Assembly: GCF_048564905.1 (NCBI RefSeq)
Contig: NW_027328740.1
Location: forward strand, 66,406,662-66,470,661
Source of the DNA: Vicugna pacos
Taxonomy: Eukaryota; Chordata; Mammalia; Artiodactyla; Camelidae
Direction of reading: 5' to 3'
DNA: 64,000 bases
The first letter of the stretch is position 1; each line of letters opens with the position of its first letter. The notes beneath the pieces are model-generated. The model was given only the letters and a program-made list of their open reading frames with translations, was not told where the DNA came from and searched no databases. Of the stretch, positions 50,136 to 62,564 are shown piece by piece. The translations under genes were made by a program, and so were the position numbers.

Positions 50136-51598
50136 GTTTCTATCTATCTATCAAGTGGAGTCATAGCAGGAGCCAAGTGTGACTTTTTACTTGTGTGTCT
50201 GTTGGAGGAGGAGGTTAGTTTGTCTATCTACCTATCTACCTATTGGAAGAGAAGGAGGAGGCGTGTGTGTGTGTGTTTGTGCATGTCTGTCTGTCTATGT
50301 TTCTGTCTCCCTCTATAATGGATGAGGAGGAGGAGGTTAGGATAGATGGCTGTGTCTAAATGGAGGAAGACGCAAGCGTGTCTGACTGTCTATTTATTTG
50401 TCTCTCTGTCTGTCTAATGGAGGAAGCCTCTCAGTATTCGACTCACCTGGAAGGATGTCAATTGCCACCCTGAAGCAACAGAGGGTGCCCCCATTGCAGT
50501 CTGAGGGGGACAATGGATGGGAACCCACAGGCTTGCCAGGGCAGACCGTGCCTCCCGCTTCTGCTCTTTCTATAGCCGCCCGCGCCAAGCCCCAGCCCGG
50601 CACCCGCCGCGCCCCACCGCACACCCGCTTCACGGGAGCCGGAAAACACAGAGATGTGCACCTCGAGTACCTAGGTAGGGTAGCCGAAACCAACCCTAGG
50701 ACCGGCCAAGGGGGAGATCGGAGCAAATACAGGGGCTCGGTGGGGCAGACCCGCCTCCTCACTGCAGCCCCTAATCACACCGGGACTGCCTGCGGGGCGC
50801 AGGCTCACATGGAAACATGGATACTGTGAACCCGGGGCAGGAGAGCCCGCCCCCCGGACAGGCCCTTGTGGAGATGGGAGCAAACTGATCGGCTCACCCG
50901 ATGTAGTCCGCTCCCCTCAACGTGCCTGTACCCAGAGATCACCTCAGCTGCCTCCCAGGACCTGGCAGACAGGGAGAATTAAATCCCGCACACCTGGTGT
51001 AGCAGAGGCCACCCCGAGGCCAGGAGAGGGGGAGATGGTAGGAAAATGACCGACTCGCCGATGCATCCCCCTTAGCTGCTGAGCCGCCTCCATATCTGCC
51101 GATGACCTCTTCCCCTAGCCTTCCCATGCCTGCTCCCAGGAGCAGGCTAAGTTCAAAGGCTTGAGCCCAACGAATTTGGGGGAGCGGAGGCCGCCCTCAG
51201 GCAAGGCAGCTAGGGACAGGGGATATAATCCTATTACTCGCCAGTGGCACAACTCTCCCTGGACAACGCTTCTTAACCCGGTCCACAGAACGCACCCCAC
51301 CTCTAGTGTGTCAGTCTGTCTGACTGCCTGCTTGACTGCCTGCCTATTGGAGGATGGGAGAGGCAAGCCTTTGTGTGTGCCCGTCTGTTTATCTAACGGA
51401 GGAGGAGGAGACTAGTATGTCTCTCTGCCTGCCTATCTAACTCTCTATCTATAGATCTATTTATCTACCTAACTATCTATCTATCTAAAGGAGGCAAACC
51501 TGTAGGCTAGTGTGCCGTTTTATTTGTCTGTGTATTGGAGGATTAGGTTAGTGTGTCTATCTACATAAATACCAATTTGAAGAACAGGAGGATGCTAC

Positions 51599-51658
<60 letters not shown>

Positions 51659-52120
51659 TGCGGGTCTGTGTATCAATGTACCTGAAAGTAAAGTGGGGGG
51701 ATTCTACTGTATCTGTCTCTCAGTCAATGTGTGCATCTAACGGGAGGAGGAGTAAGCTAGTATGTCTGTCTCTCTGTCTATGTATCACATATGTATATAT
51801 GTACGTTTATCTAGTCGAGAAGAAGGAGGCTACAGTGTCTATCTGTCTGTCGGTCAGAGGAAGAGAAGACTAGTGTGTATGTCGGTCTGTGGGTCTATGA
51901 TTGTGTCTGTATTATTATCTAATGGAGAAGAAGACGGATTCCAAAGTGTCTGGCAATCAGTCTGTCTCTCTACAGGAGAACATAGAGGCTAGTGTGTGTA
52001 TCAGTCAATCTCAGTGACTATCTATCTAAAGGAGGAGGAGGAAGAGTCTATTACGTTTCTCTATCTATTATCTAATGGAGGAGGAGATTAGTGTGTCTCA
52101 CTACCTAATTAATTGAGGAG
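47594..52120 (-). repeat. Array 2 unit 2 (4527 bp), reference trimer with TCTA expansion
   Basis: Domains in plus coordinates: A about 47775-48650, short spacer 48650-49045, C about 49046-49922, short spacer 49922-50423, B about 50424-51305, long spacer 51306 to about 52300. The C-to-B short spacer has an expanded TCTA block (about 50057-50150), about 40 bases longer than in the other units. It carries T at 48431 in A. Confidence 0.95.
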
Positions 52121-53306
52121 AAGTAGGACGCCAGTGTGTGCATGTGTGTGTCTGTGGGTGTCTGCGTATGTATGTATGTGTCTCCCTCTATAATGCATGA
52201 GGAAGAGGAGGTTAGGATATATGGCTGTTTCTAAATGGAGGAAGAGGCTAGTGTGTCTGTCTGTCTATTTATTTGTCTCTCTGTGTGTCTAATGGAGGAA
52301 GAATCCCAGTATTCGTGCCACCTGGGGGGATGGCAATTGCCACCCTGAAGCAGCAGGGGGCGCCCCAACTACAGGCTGAGGGGAACACTGGCTAGAAACC
52401 CACAGGCTTGCCTGGGCAGCCCATGCCTCCCACTTCTGCCCTCTCTGTTTCCGCCACCGCCCCGCCCCAGTCCCGCCCCCGCCCCGCCCACAGGCCACCC
52501 CTGCCCGCCTCCCGGGAGCCGGGAAACGCAAAGATGTGCACCTCGTGTACCTAGGGTAGCAGAGATCAACCCTAGAACCGGCCAAGGGGGAGATCTGAGC
52601 AAATACAGGGGCTCGGTGGGGCAGCCCCGACTACTCACTGCAGCCCCTGATCGCACCGCGCCTGCCTCCGGGGCGGACGCTGACATGGAAACATGCATAC
52701 GGTGAACCTGGGGCAGGACAGGCCGCCCCCAGGCCAGGCCGTTGTGGAGATGGGAGCAAACTGATGGGCTGATCAGAGGCAGTCCGCTCCCCACGACGTC
52801 CCTGTCCTCTGAAGTCACCTCAGCAGCATCCCAGGACCTGGCTGACCAGGAGAACTAAATCCCGGAAACCTGGGTTAGCAGAGGCCGCCCCGAGGGCAGA
52901 CGAGGTGGAGTTGGGAGGAAAATGACCAAGCCGCCGAGGCATCCCCGTTTGCTGCTGGGCCGCCTCCACCTCTGCTGCCGACCTCTTCCCCTGAGCTCAC
53001 CACGCCCGCTCCCAGCAGCAGGGAGACTTCAAAGGTTTGAGTCCGGTGAACTTGGGGGAGCGGATGCCAACCCCAGGCAAGGCAGCTAGGGACATGGAAA
53101 AATATCCTCTGGCTCGCCAGTGGCACCCTATTCCCCGGTCGCCGCCGTCCGACCCCTTCCCCATACCGCATATCTCTACTTTGTCTGTCTGTCTGACTAC
53201 CTGCCTGAATGCCTATATATTCGAGAATGGAAGAGGCTAGTCTACGTGTCTGTCTCTCGTTTTACCTAACGGAGGAGGAGCCGACGAGTATGTTTCTCTA
53301 TTTGCC

Positions 53307-53386
<80 letters not shown>

Positions 53387-53502
53387 CAACTAGTGGAGGC
53401 ATAGCCGAAGCCACGTGTGACTTTTTACTTGTGTGACTGTTGGAGGAGGAGGTTAGTTTGTATATCAACCTATCTACCTATTGGAGGAAGAGAAGGAGGC
53501 TA

Positions 53503-53559
<57 letters not shown>

Positions 53560-56109
53560 TATGTATTTGTCTCTCTGTCTTTCTAATGGAGGATGGCTCT
53601 CAGTATTTGACTCACCTGGAGGGATGGCAATTGCCACCCTGTAGCAGCAGAGGGCGGCCCCATTGCAGGCTGAGGGGGACACTGGATGGAAATCCACAGG
53701 CTTGCCTGGGCCGCCCGTGCCTCCCGCTTCCGCCCTCTCTATAGCCGCCCACGCCAAGCCCCAGCCTGACACCCGCCGCGCCCCACTGCACACCCGCCTC
53801 ACGGGAGCCGGAAAACACAGAGATGTGCACCTCGAGTACCTAGGGTAGCAGAGATCAACCCTAGAACCATCCAACGGGGAGACCTGAGCAAATACAGGGG
53901 CTCGGTGGGGCAGCCCCGACTACTCACTGCAGCCCCTGATCCACACCGCGCCTGCCTCCGGGGTGGACGCTGACATGGAAACATGCATACGGTGAACCTG
54001 GGGCAGGAGAGGCCGCCCCCAGGCCAGGCCGATGTGGAGATGGGAGCAAACTGATCGGTTGATCAGAGGCAGTCCGCTCCCCACGACGTCCCTGTCCTCT
54101 GAAGTCACCTCACCATCATCCCAGGACCTGGCTGACTAGGAGACTTATATCCCGGAAACCTGGGGGTAGCAGAGGCCGCCCTGAGGCCTGGAGAGGGCGA
54201 GATGGGAGGAAAATGACCAAGCCGCCGAGGCATCCCCGTTTGCTGCTATGCCGCCTCCGCCTCTGCTGCCGACCTCTTCCCCTGACCTCACCACGCCCGC
54301 TCCCAGGAGCAGGGTGACTTTAAAGGTTTGAGTCCGGTGAACTTGGGGGAGCGGATGCCACCTCCAGGCAAGGCAGCTAGGGACATGGGAGAATATCCTC
54401 TAGCTCGACAGTGGCGCCCTATTCCCCAGTCGCTTCCGTCAAACCCCTTCCCCAGAACACCCATGTCTAGATTGTGTGTCGGTCTGACTACCAGCCTGCC
54501 TGCCTATATATTTGAGAATGGGAGGGGCTAGTCTACGTGTGTGACTGTCGTTTTACCTAACGGAGGAGCAGCCGACGAGTAGGTCTCTCTATTTGCCTGC
54601 CTAACTATCTATCTATCTATCTATCTGTCTATCTATCTATCTATCTGTTTCTATCTATCTATCAAGTGGAGTCATAGCAGGAGCCAAGTGTGACTTTTTA
54701 CTTGTGTGTCTGTTGGAGGAGGAGGTTAGTTTGTCTATCTACCTATCTACCTATTGGAAGAGAAGGAGGAGGCGTGTGTGTGTGTGTTTGTGCATGTCTG
54801 TCTGTCTATGTTTCTGTCTCCCTCTATAATGGATGAGGAGGAGGAGGTTAGGATAGATGGCTGTGTCTAAATGGAGGAAGACGCAAGCGTGTCTGACTGT
54901 CTATTTATTTGTCTCTCTGTCTGTCTAATGGAGGAAGCCTCTCAGTATTCGACTCACCTGGAAGGATGTCAATTGCCACCCTGAAGCAACAGAGGGTGCC
55001 CCCATTGCAGTCTGAGGGGGACAATGGATGGGAACCCACAGGCTTGCCAGGGCAGACCGTGCCTCCCGCTTCTGCTCTTTCTATAGCCGCCCGCGCCAAG
55101 CCCCAGCCCGGCACCCGCCGCGCCCCACCGCACACCCGCTTCACGGGAGCCGGAAAACACAGAGATGTGCACCTCGAGTACCTAGGTAGGGTAGCCGAAA
55201 CCAACCCTAGGACCGGCCAAGGGGGAGATCGGAGCAAATACAGGGGCTCGGTGGGGCAGACCCGCCTCCTCACTGCAGCCCCTAATCACACCGGGACTGC
55301 CTGCGGGGCGCAGGCTCACATGGAAACATGGATACTGTGAACCCGGGGCAGGAGAGCCCGCCCCCCGGACAGGCCCTTGTGGAGATGGGAGCAAACTGAT
55401 CGGCTCACCCGATGTAGTCCGCTCCCCTCAACGTGCCTGTACCCAGAGATCACCTCAGCTGCCTCCCAGGACCTGGCAGACAGGGAGAATTAAATCCCGC
55501 ACACCTGGTGTAGCAGAGGCCACCCCGAGGCCAGGAGAGGGGGAGATGGTAGGAAAATGACCGACTCGCCGATGCATCCCCCTTAGCTGCTGAGCCGCCT
55601 CCATATCTGCCGATGACCTCTTCCCCTAGCCTTCCCATGCCTGCTCCCAGGAGCAGGCTAAGTTCAAAGGCTTGAGCCCAACGAATTTGGGGGAGCGGAG
55701 GCCGCCCTCAGGCAAGGCAGCTAGGGACAGGGGATATAATCCTATTACTCGCCAGTGGCACAACTCTCCCTGGACAACGCTTCTTAACCCGGTCCACAGA
55801 ACGCACCCCACCTCTAGTGTGTCAGTCTGTCTGACTGCCTGCTTGACTGCCTGCCTATTGGAGGATGGGAGAGGCAAGCCTTTGTGTGTGCCCGTCTGTT
55901 TATCTAACGGAGGAGGAGGAGACTAGTATGTCTCTCTGCCTGCCTATCTAACTCTCTATCTATAGATCTATTTATCTACCTAACTATCTATCTATCTAAA
56001 GGAGGCAAACCTGTAGGCTAGTGTGCCGTTTTATTTGTCTGTGTATTGGAGGATTAGGTTAGTGTGTCTATCTACATAAATACCAATTTGAAGAACAGGA
56101 GGATGCTAC

Positions 56110-56169
<60 letters not shown>

Positions 56170-56631
56170 TGCGGGTCTGTGTATCAATGTACCTGAAAGT
56201 AAAGTGGGGGGATTCTACTGTATCTGTCTCTCAGTCAATGTGTGCATCTAACGGGAGGAGGAGTAAGCTAGTATGTCTGTCTCTCTGTCTATGTATCACA
56301 TATGTATATATGTACGTTTATCTAGTCGAGAAGAAGGAGGCTACAGTGTCTATCTGTCTGTCGGTCAGAGGAAGAGAAGACTAGTGTGTATGTCGGTCTG
56401 TGGGTCTATGATTGTGTCTGTATTATTATCTAATGGAGAAGAAGACGGATTCCAAAGTGTCTGGCAATCAGTCTGTCTCTCTACAGGAGAACATAGAGGC
56501 TAGTGTGTGTATCAGTCAATCTCAGTGACTATCTATCTAAAGGAGGAGGAGGAAGAGTCTATTACGTTTCTCTATCTATTATCTAATGGAGGAGGAGATT
56601 AGTGTGTCTCACTACCTAATTAATTGAGGAG
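52121..56631 (-). repeat. Array 2 unit 3 (4511 bp)
   Basis: Same domain order as unit 2, without the TCTA expansion in the C-B spacer but with longer TCTA and TG tracts in the A-C spacer. It has G at 52958 in A and A in place of G in the GCCCGCGCC string of C (about 53751), shared with unit 4. Confidence 0.95.
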
Positions 56632-57817
56632 AAGTAGGACGCCAGTGTGTGCATGTGTGTGTCTGTGGGTGTCTGCGTATGTATGTATGTGTCTCCCTCT
56701 ATAATGCATGAGGAAGAGGAGGTTAGGATATATGGCTGTTTCTAAATGGAGGAAGAGGCTAGTGTGTCTGTCTGTCTATTTATTTGTCTCTCTGTGTGTC
56801 TAATGGAGGAAGAATCCCAGTATTCGTGCCACCTGGGGGGATGGCAATTGCCACCCTGAAGCAGCAGGGGGCGCCCCAACTACAGGCTGAGGGGAACACT
56901 GGCTAGAAACCCACAGGCTTGCCTGGGCAGCCCATGCCTCCCACTTCTGCCCTCTCTGTTTCCGCCACCGCCCCGCCCCAGTCCCGCCCCCGCCCCGCCC
57001 ACAGGCCACCCCTGCCCGCCTCCCGGGAGCCGGGAAACGCAAAGATGTGCACCTCGTGTACCTAGGGTAGCAGAGATCAACCCTAGAACCGGCCAAGGGG
57101 GAGATCTGAGCAAATACAGGGGCTCGGTGGGGCAGCCCCGACTACTCACTGCAGCCCCTGATCGCACCGCGCCTGCCTCCGGGGCGGACGCTGACATGGA
57201 AACATGCATACGGTGAACCTGGGGCAGGACAGGCCGCCCCCAGGCCAGGCCGTTGTGGAGATGGGAGCAAACTGATGGGCTGATCAGAGGCAGTCCGCTC
57301 CCCACGACGTCCCTGTCCTCTGAAGTCACCTCAGCAGCATCCCAGGACCTGGCTGACCAGGAGAACTAAATCCCGGAAACCTGGGTTAGCAGAGGCCGCC
57401 CCGAGGGCAGACGAGGTGGAGTTGGGAGGAAAATGACCAAGCCGCCGAGGCATCCCCGTTTGCTGCTGGGCCGCCTCCACCTCTGCTGCCGACCTCTTCC
57501 CCTGAGCTCACCACGCCCGCTCCCAGCAGCAGGGAGACTTCAAAGGTTTGAGTCCGGTGAACTTGGGGGAGCGGATGCCAACCCCAGGCAAGGCAGCTAG
57601 GGACATGGAAAAATATCCTCTGGCTCGCCAGTGGCACCCTATTCCCCGGTCGCCGCCGTCCGACCCCTTCCCCATACCGCATATCTCTACTTTGTCTGTC
57701 TGTCTGACTACCTGCCTGAATGCCTATATATTCGAGAATGGAAGAGGCTAGTCTACGTGTCTGTCTCTCGTTTTACCTAACGGAGGAGGAGCCGACGAGT
57801 ATGTTTCTCTATTTGCC

Positions 57818-57897
<80 letters not shown>

Positions 57898-58024
57898 CAA
57901 CTAGTGGAGGCATAGCCGAAGCCACGTGTGACTTTTTACTTGTGTGACTGTTGGAGGAGGAGGTTAGTTTGTATATCAACCTATCTACCTATTGGAGGAA
58001 GAGAAGGAGGCTAGTGTGTGTGTG

Positions 58025-58069
<45 letters not shown>

Positions 58070-60619
58070 TATGTATTTGTCTCTCTGTCTTTCTAATGGA
58101 GGATGGCTCTCAGTATTTGACTCACCTGGAGGGATGGCAATTGCCACCCTGTAGCAGCAGAGGGCGGCCCCATTGCAGGCTGAGGGGGACACTGGATGGA
58201 AATCCACAGGCTTGCCTGGGCCGCCCGTGCCTCCCGCTTCCGCCCTCTCTATAGCCGCCCACGCCAAGCCCCAGCCTGACACCCGCCGCGCCCCACTGCA
58301 CACCCGCCTCACGGGAGCCGGAAAACACAGAGATGTGCACCTCGAGTACCTAGGGTAGCAGAGATCAACCCTAGAACCATCCAACGGGGAGACCTGAGCA
58401 AATACAGGGGCTCGGTGGGGCAGCCCCGACTACTCACTGCAGCCCCTGATCCACACCGCGCCTGCCTCCGGGGCGGACGCTGACATGGAAACATGCATAC
58501 GGTGAACCTGGGGCAGGAGAGGCCGCCCCCAGGCCAGGCCGATGTGGAGATGGGAGCAAACTGATCGGTTGATCAGAGGCAGTCCGCTCCCCACGACGTC
58601 CCTGTCCTCTGAAGTCACCTCACCATCATCCCAGGACCTGGCTGACTAGGAGACTTATATCCCGGAAACCTGGGGGTAGCAGAGGCCGCCCTGAGGCCTG
58701 GAGAGGGCGAGATGGGAGGAAAATGACCAAGCCGCCGAGGCATCCCCGTTTGCTGCTATGCCGCCTCCGCCTCTGCTGCCGACCTCTTCCCCTGACCTCA
58801 CCACGCCCGCTCCCAGGAGCAGGGTGACTTTAAAGGTTTGAGTCCGGTGAACTTGGGGGAGCGGATGCCACCTCCAGGCAAGGCAGCTAGGGACATGGGA
58901 GAATATCCTCTAGCTCGACAGTGGCGCCCTATTCCCCAGTCGCTTCCGTCAAACCCCTTCCCCAGAACACCCATGTCTAGATTGTGTGTCGGTCTGACTA
59001 CCAGCCTGCCTGCCTATATATTTGAGAATGGGAGGGGCTAGTCTACGTGTGTGACTGTCGTTTTACCTAACGGAGGAGCAGCCGACGAGTAGGTCTCTCT
59101 ATTTGCCTGCCTAACTATCTATCTATCTATCTATCTGTCTATCTATCTATCTATCTGTTTCTATCTATCTATCAAGTGGAGTCATAGCAGGAGCCAAGTG
59201 TGACTTTTTACTTGTGTGTCTGTTGGAGGAGGAGGTTAGTTTGTCTATCTACCTATCTACCTATTGGAAGAGAAGGAGGAGGCGTGTGTGTGTGTGTTTG
59301 TGCATGTCTGTCTGTCTATGTTTCTGTCTCCCTCTATAATGGATGAGGAGGAGGAGGTTAGGATAGATGGCTGTGTCTAAATGGAGGAAGACGCAAGCGT
59401 GTCTGACTGTCTATTTATTTGTCTCTCTGTCTGTCTAATGGAGGAAGCCTCTCAGTATTCGACTCACCTGGAAGGATGTCAATTGCCACCCTGAAGCAAC
59501 AGAGGGTGCCCCCATTGCAGTCTGAGGGGGACAATGGATGGGAACCCACAGGCTTGCCAGGGCAGACCGTGCCTCCCGCTTCTGCTCTTTCTATAGCCGC
59601 CCGCGCCAAGCCCCAGCCCGGCACCCGCCGCGCCCCACCGCACACCCGCTTCACGGGAGCCGGAAAACACAGAGATGTGCACCTCGAGTACCTAGGTAGG
59701 GTAGCCGAAACCAACCCTAGGACCGGCCAAGGGGGAGATCGGAGCAAATACAGGGGCTCGGTGGGGCAGACCCGCCTCCTCACTGCAGCCCCTAATCACA
59801 CCGGGACTGCCTGCGGGGCGCAGGCTCACATGGAAACATGGATACTGTGAACCCGGGGCAGGAGAGCCCGCCCCCCGGACAGGCCCTTGTGGAGATGGGA
59901 GCAAACTGATCGGCTCACCCGATGTAGTCCGCTCCCCTCAACGTGCCTGTACCCAGAGATCACCTCAGCTGCCTCCCAGGACCTGGCAGACAGGGAGAAT
60001 TAAATCCCGCACACCTGGTGTAGCAGAGGCCACCCCGAGGCCAGGAGAGGGGGAGATGGTAGGAAAATGACCGACTCGCCGATGCATCCCCCTTAGCTGC
60101 TGAGCCGCCTCCATATCTGCCGATGACCTCTTCCCCTAGCCTTCCCATGCCTGCTCCCAGGAGCAGGCTAAGTTCAAAGGCTTGAGCCCAACGAATTTGG
60201 GGGAGCGGAGGCCGCCCTCAGGCAAGGCAGCTAGGGACAGGGGATATAATCCTATTACTCGCCAGTGGCACAACTCTCCCTGGACAACGCTTCTTAACCC
60301 GGTCCACAGAACGCACCCCACCTCTAGTGTGTCAGTCTGTCTGACTGCCTGCTTGACTGCCTGCCTATTGGAGGATGGGAGAGGCAAGCCTTTGTGTGTG
60401 CCCGTCTGTTTATCTAACGGAGGAGGAGGAGACTAGTATGTCTCTCTGCCTGCCTATCTAACTCTCTATCTATAGATCTATTTATCTACCTAACTATCTA
60501 TCTATCTAAAGGAGGCAAACCTGTAGGCTAGTGTGCCGTTTTATTTGTCTGTGTATTGGAGGATTAGGTTAGTGTGTCTATCTACATAAATACCAATTTG
60601 AAGAACAGGAGGATGCTAC

Positions 60620-60669
<50 letters not shown>

Positions 60670-61131
60670 TGCGGGTCTGTGTATCAATGTACCTGAAAGT
60701 AAAGTGGGGGGATTCTACTGTATCTGTCTCTCAGTCAATGTGTGCATCTAACGGGAGGAGGAGTAAGCTAGTATGTCTGTCTCTCTGTCTATGTATCACA
60801 TATGTATATATGTACGTTTATCTAGTCGAGAAGAAGGAGGCTACAGTGTCTATCTGTCTGTCGGTCAGAGGAAGAGAAGACTAGTGTGTATGTCGGTCTG
60901 TGGGTCTATGATTGTGTCTGTATTATTATCTAATGGAGAAGAAGACGGATTCCAAAGTGTCTGGCAATCAGTCTGTCTCTCTACAGGAGAACATAGAGGC
61001 TAGTGTGTGTATCAGTCAATCTCAGTGACTATCTATCTAAAGGAGGAGGAGGAAGAGTCTATTACGTTTCTCTATCTATTATCTAATGGAGGAGGAGATT
61101 AGTGTGTCTCACTACCTAATTAATTGAGGAG
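56632..61131 (-). repeat. Array 2 unit 4 (4500 bp)
   Basis: Same domain order. It has G at 57469 in A and shares the unit 3 variant in C (about 58261). One T is missing in the TG tract near 58025, compared with the TGTTTGTG seen in the other units. Confidence 0.95.
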
Positions 61132-62317
61132 AAGTAGGACGCCAGTGTGTGCATGTGTGTGTCTGTGGGTGTCTGCGTATGTATGTATGTGTCTCCCTCT
61201 ATAATGCATGAGGAAGAGGAGGTTAGGATATATGGCTGTTTCTAAATGGAGGAAGAGGCTAGTGTGTCTGTCTGTCTATTTATTTGTCTCTCTGTGTGTC
61301 TAATGGAGGAAGAATCCCAGTATTCGTGCCACCTGGGGGGATGGCAATTGCCACCCTGAAGCAGCAGGGGGCGCCCCAACTACAGGCTGAGGGGAACACT
61401 GGCTAGAAACCCACAGGCTTGCCTGGGCAGCCCATGCCTCCCACTTCTGCCCTCTCTGTTTCCGCCACCGCCCCGCCCCAGTCCCGCCCCCGCCCCGCCC
61501 ACAGGCCACCCCTGCCCGCCTCCCGGGAGCCGGGAAACGCAAAGATGTGCACCTCGTGTACCTAGGGTAGCAGAGATCAACCCTAGAACCGGCCAAGGGG
61601 GAGATCTGAGCAAATACAGGGGCTCGGTGGGGCAGCCCCGACTACTCACTGCAGCCCCTGATCGCACCGCGCCTGCCTCCGGGGCGGACGCTGACATGGA
61701 AACATGCATACGGTGAACCTGGGGCAGGACAGGCCGCCCCCAGGCCAGGCCGTTGTGGAGATGGGAGCAAACTGATGGGCTGATCAGAGGCAGTCCGCTC
61801 CCCACGACGTCCCTGTCCTCTGAAGTCACCTCAGCAGCATCCCAGGACCTGGCTGACCAGGAGAACTAAATCCCGGAAACCTGGGTTAGCAGAGGCCGCC
61901 CCGAGGGCAGACGAGGTGGAGTTGGGAGGAAAATGACCAAGCCGCCGAGGCATCCCCGTTTGCTGCTGTGCCGCCTCCACCTCTGCTGCCGACCTCTTCC
62001 CCTGAGCTCACCACGCCCGCTCCCAGCAGCAGGGAGACTTCAAAGGTTTGAGTCCGGTGAACTTGGGGGAGCGGATGCCAACCCCAGGCAAGGCAGCTAG
62101 GGACATGGAAAAATATCCTCTGGCTCGCCAGTGGCACCCTATTCCCCGGTCGCCGCCGTCCGACCCCTTCCCCATACCGCATATCTCTACTTTGTCTGTC
62201 TGTCTGACTACCTGCCTGAATGCCTATATATTCGAGAATGGAAGAGGCTAGTCTACGTGTCTGTCTCTCGTTTTACCTAACGGAGGAGGAGCCGACGAGT
62301 ATGTTTCTCTATTTGCC

Positions 62318-62401
<84 letters not shown>

Positions 62402-62517
62402 CAACTAGTGGAGGCATAGCCGAAGCCACGTGTGACTTTTTACTTGTGTGACTGTTGGAGGAGGAGGTTAGTTTGTATATCAACCTATCTACCTATTGGA
62501 GGAAGAGAAGGAGGCTA

Positions 62518-62564
<47 letters not shown>

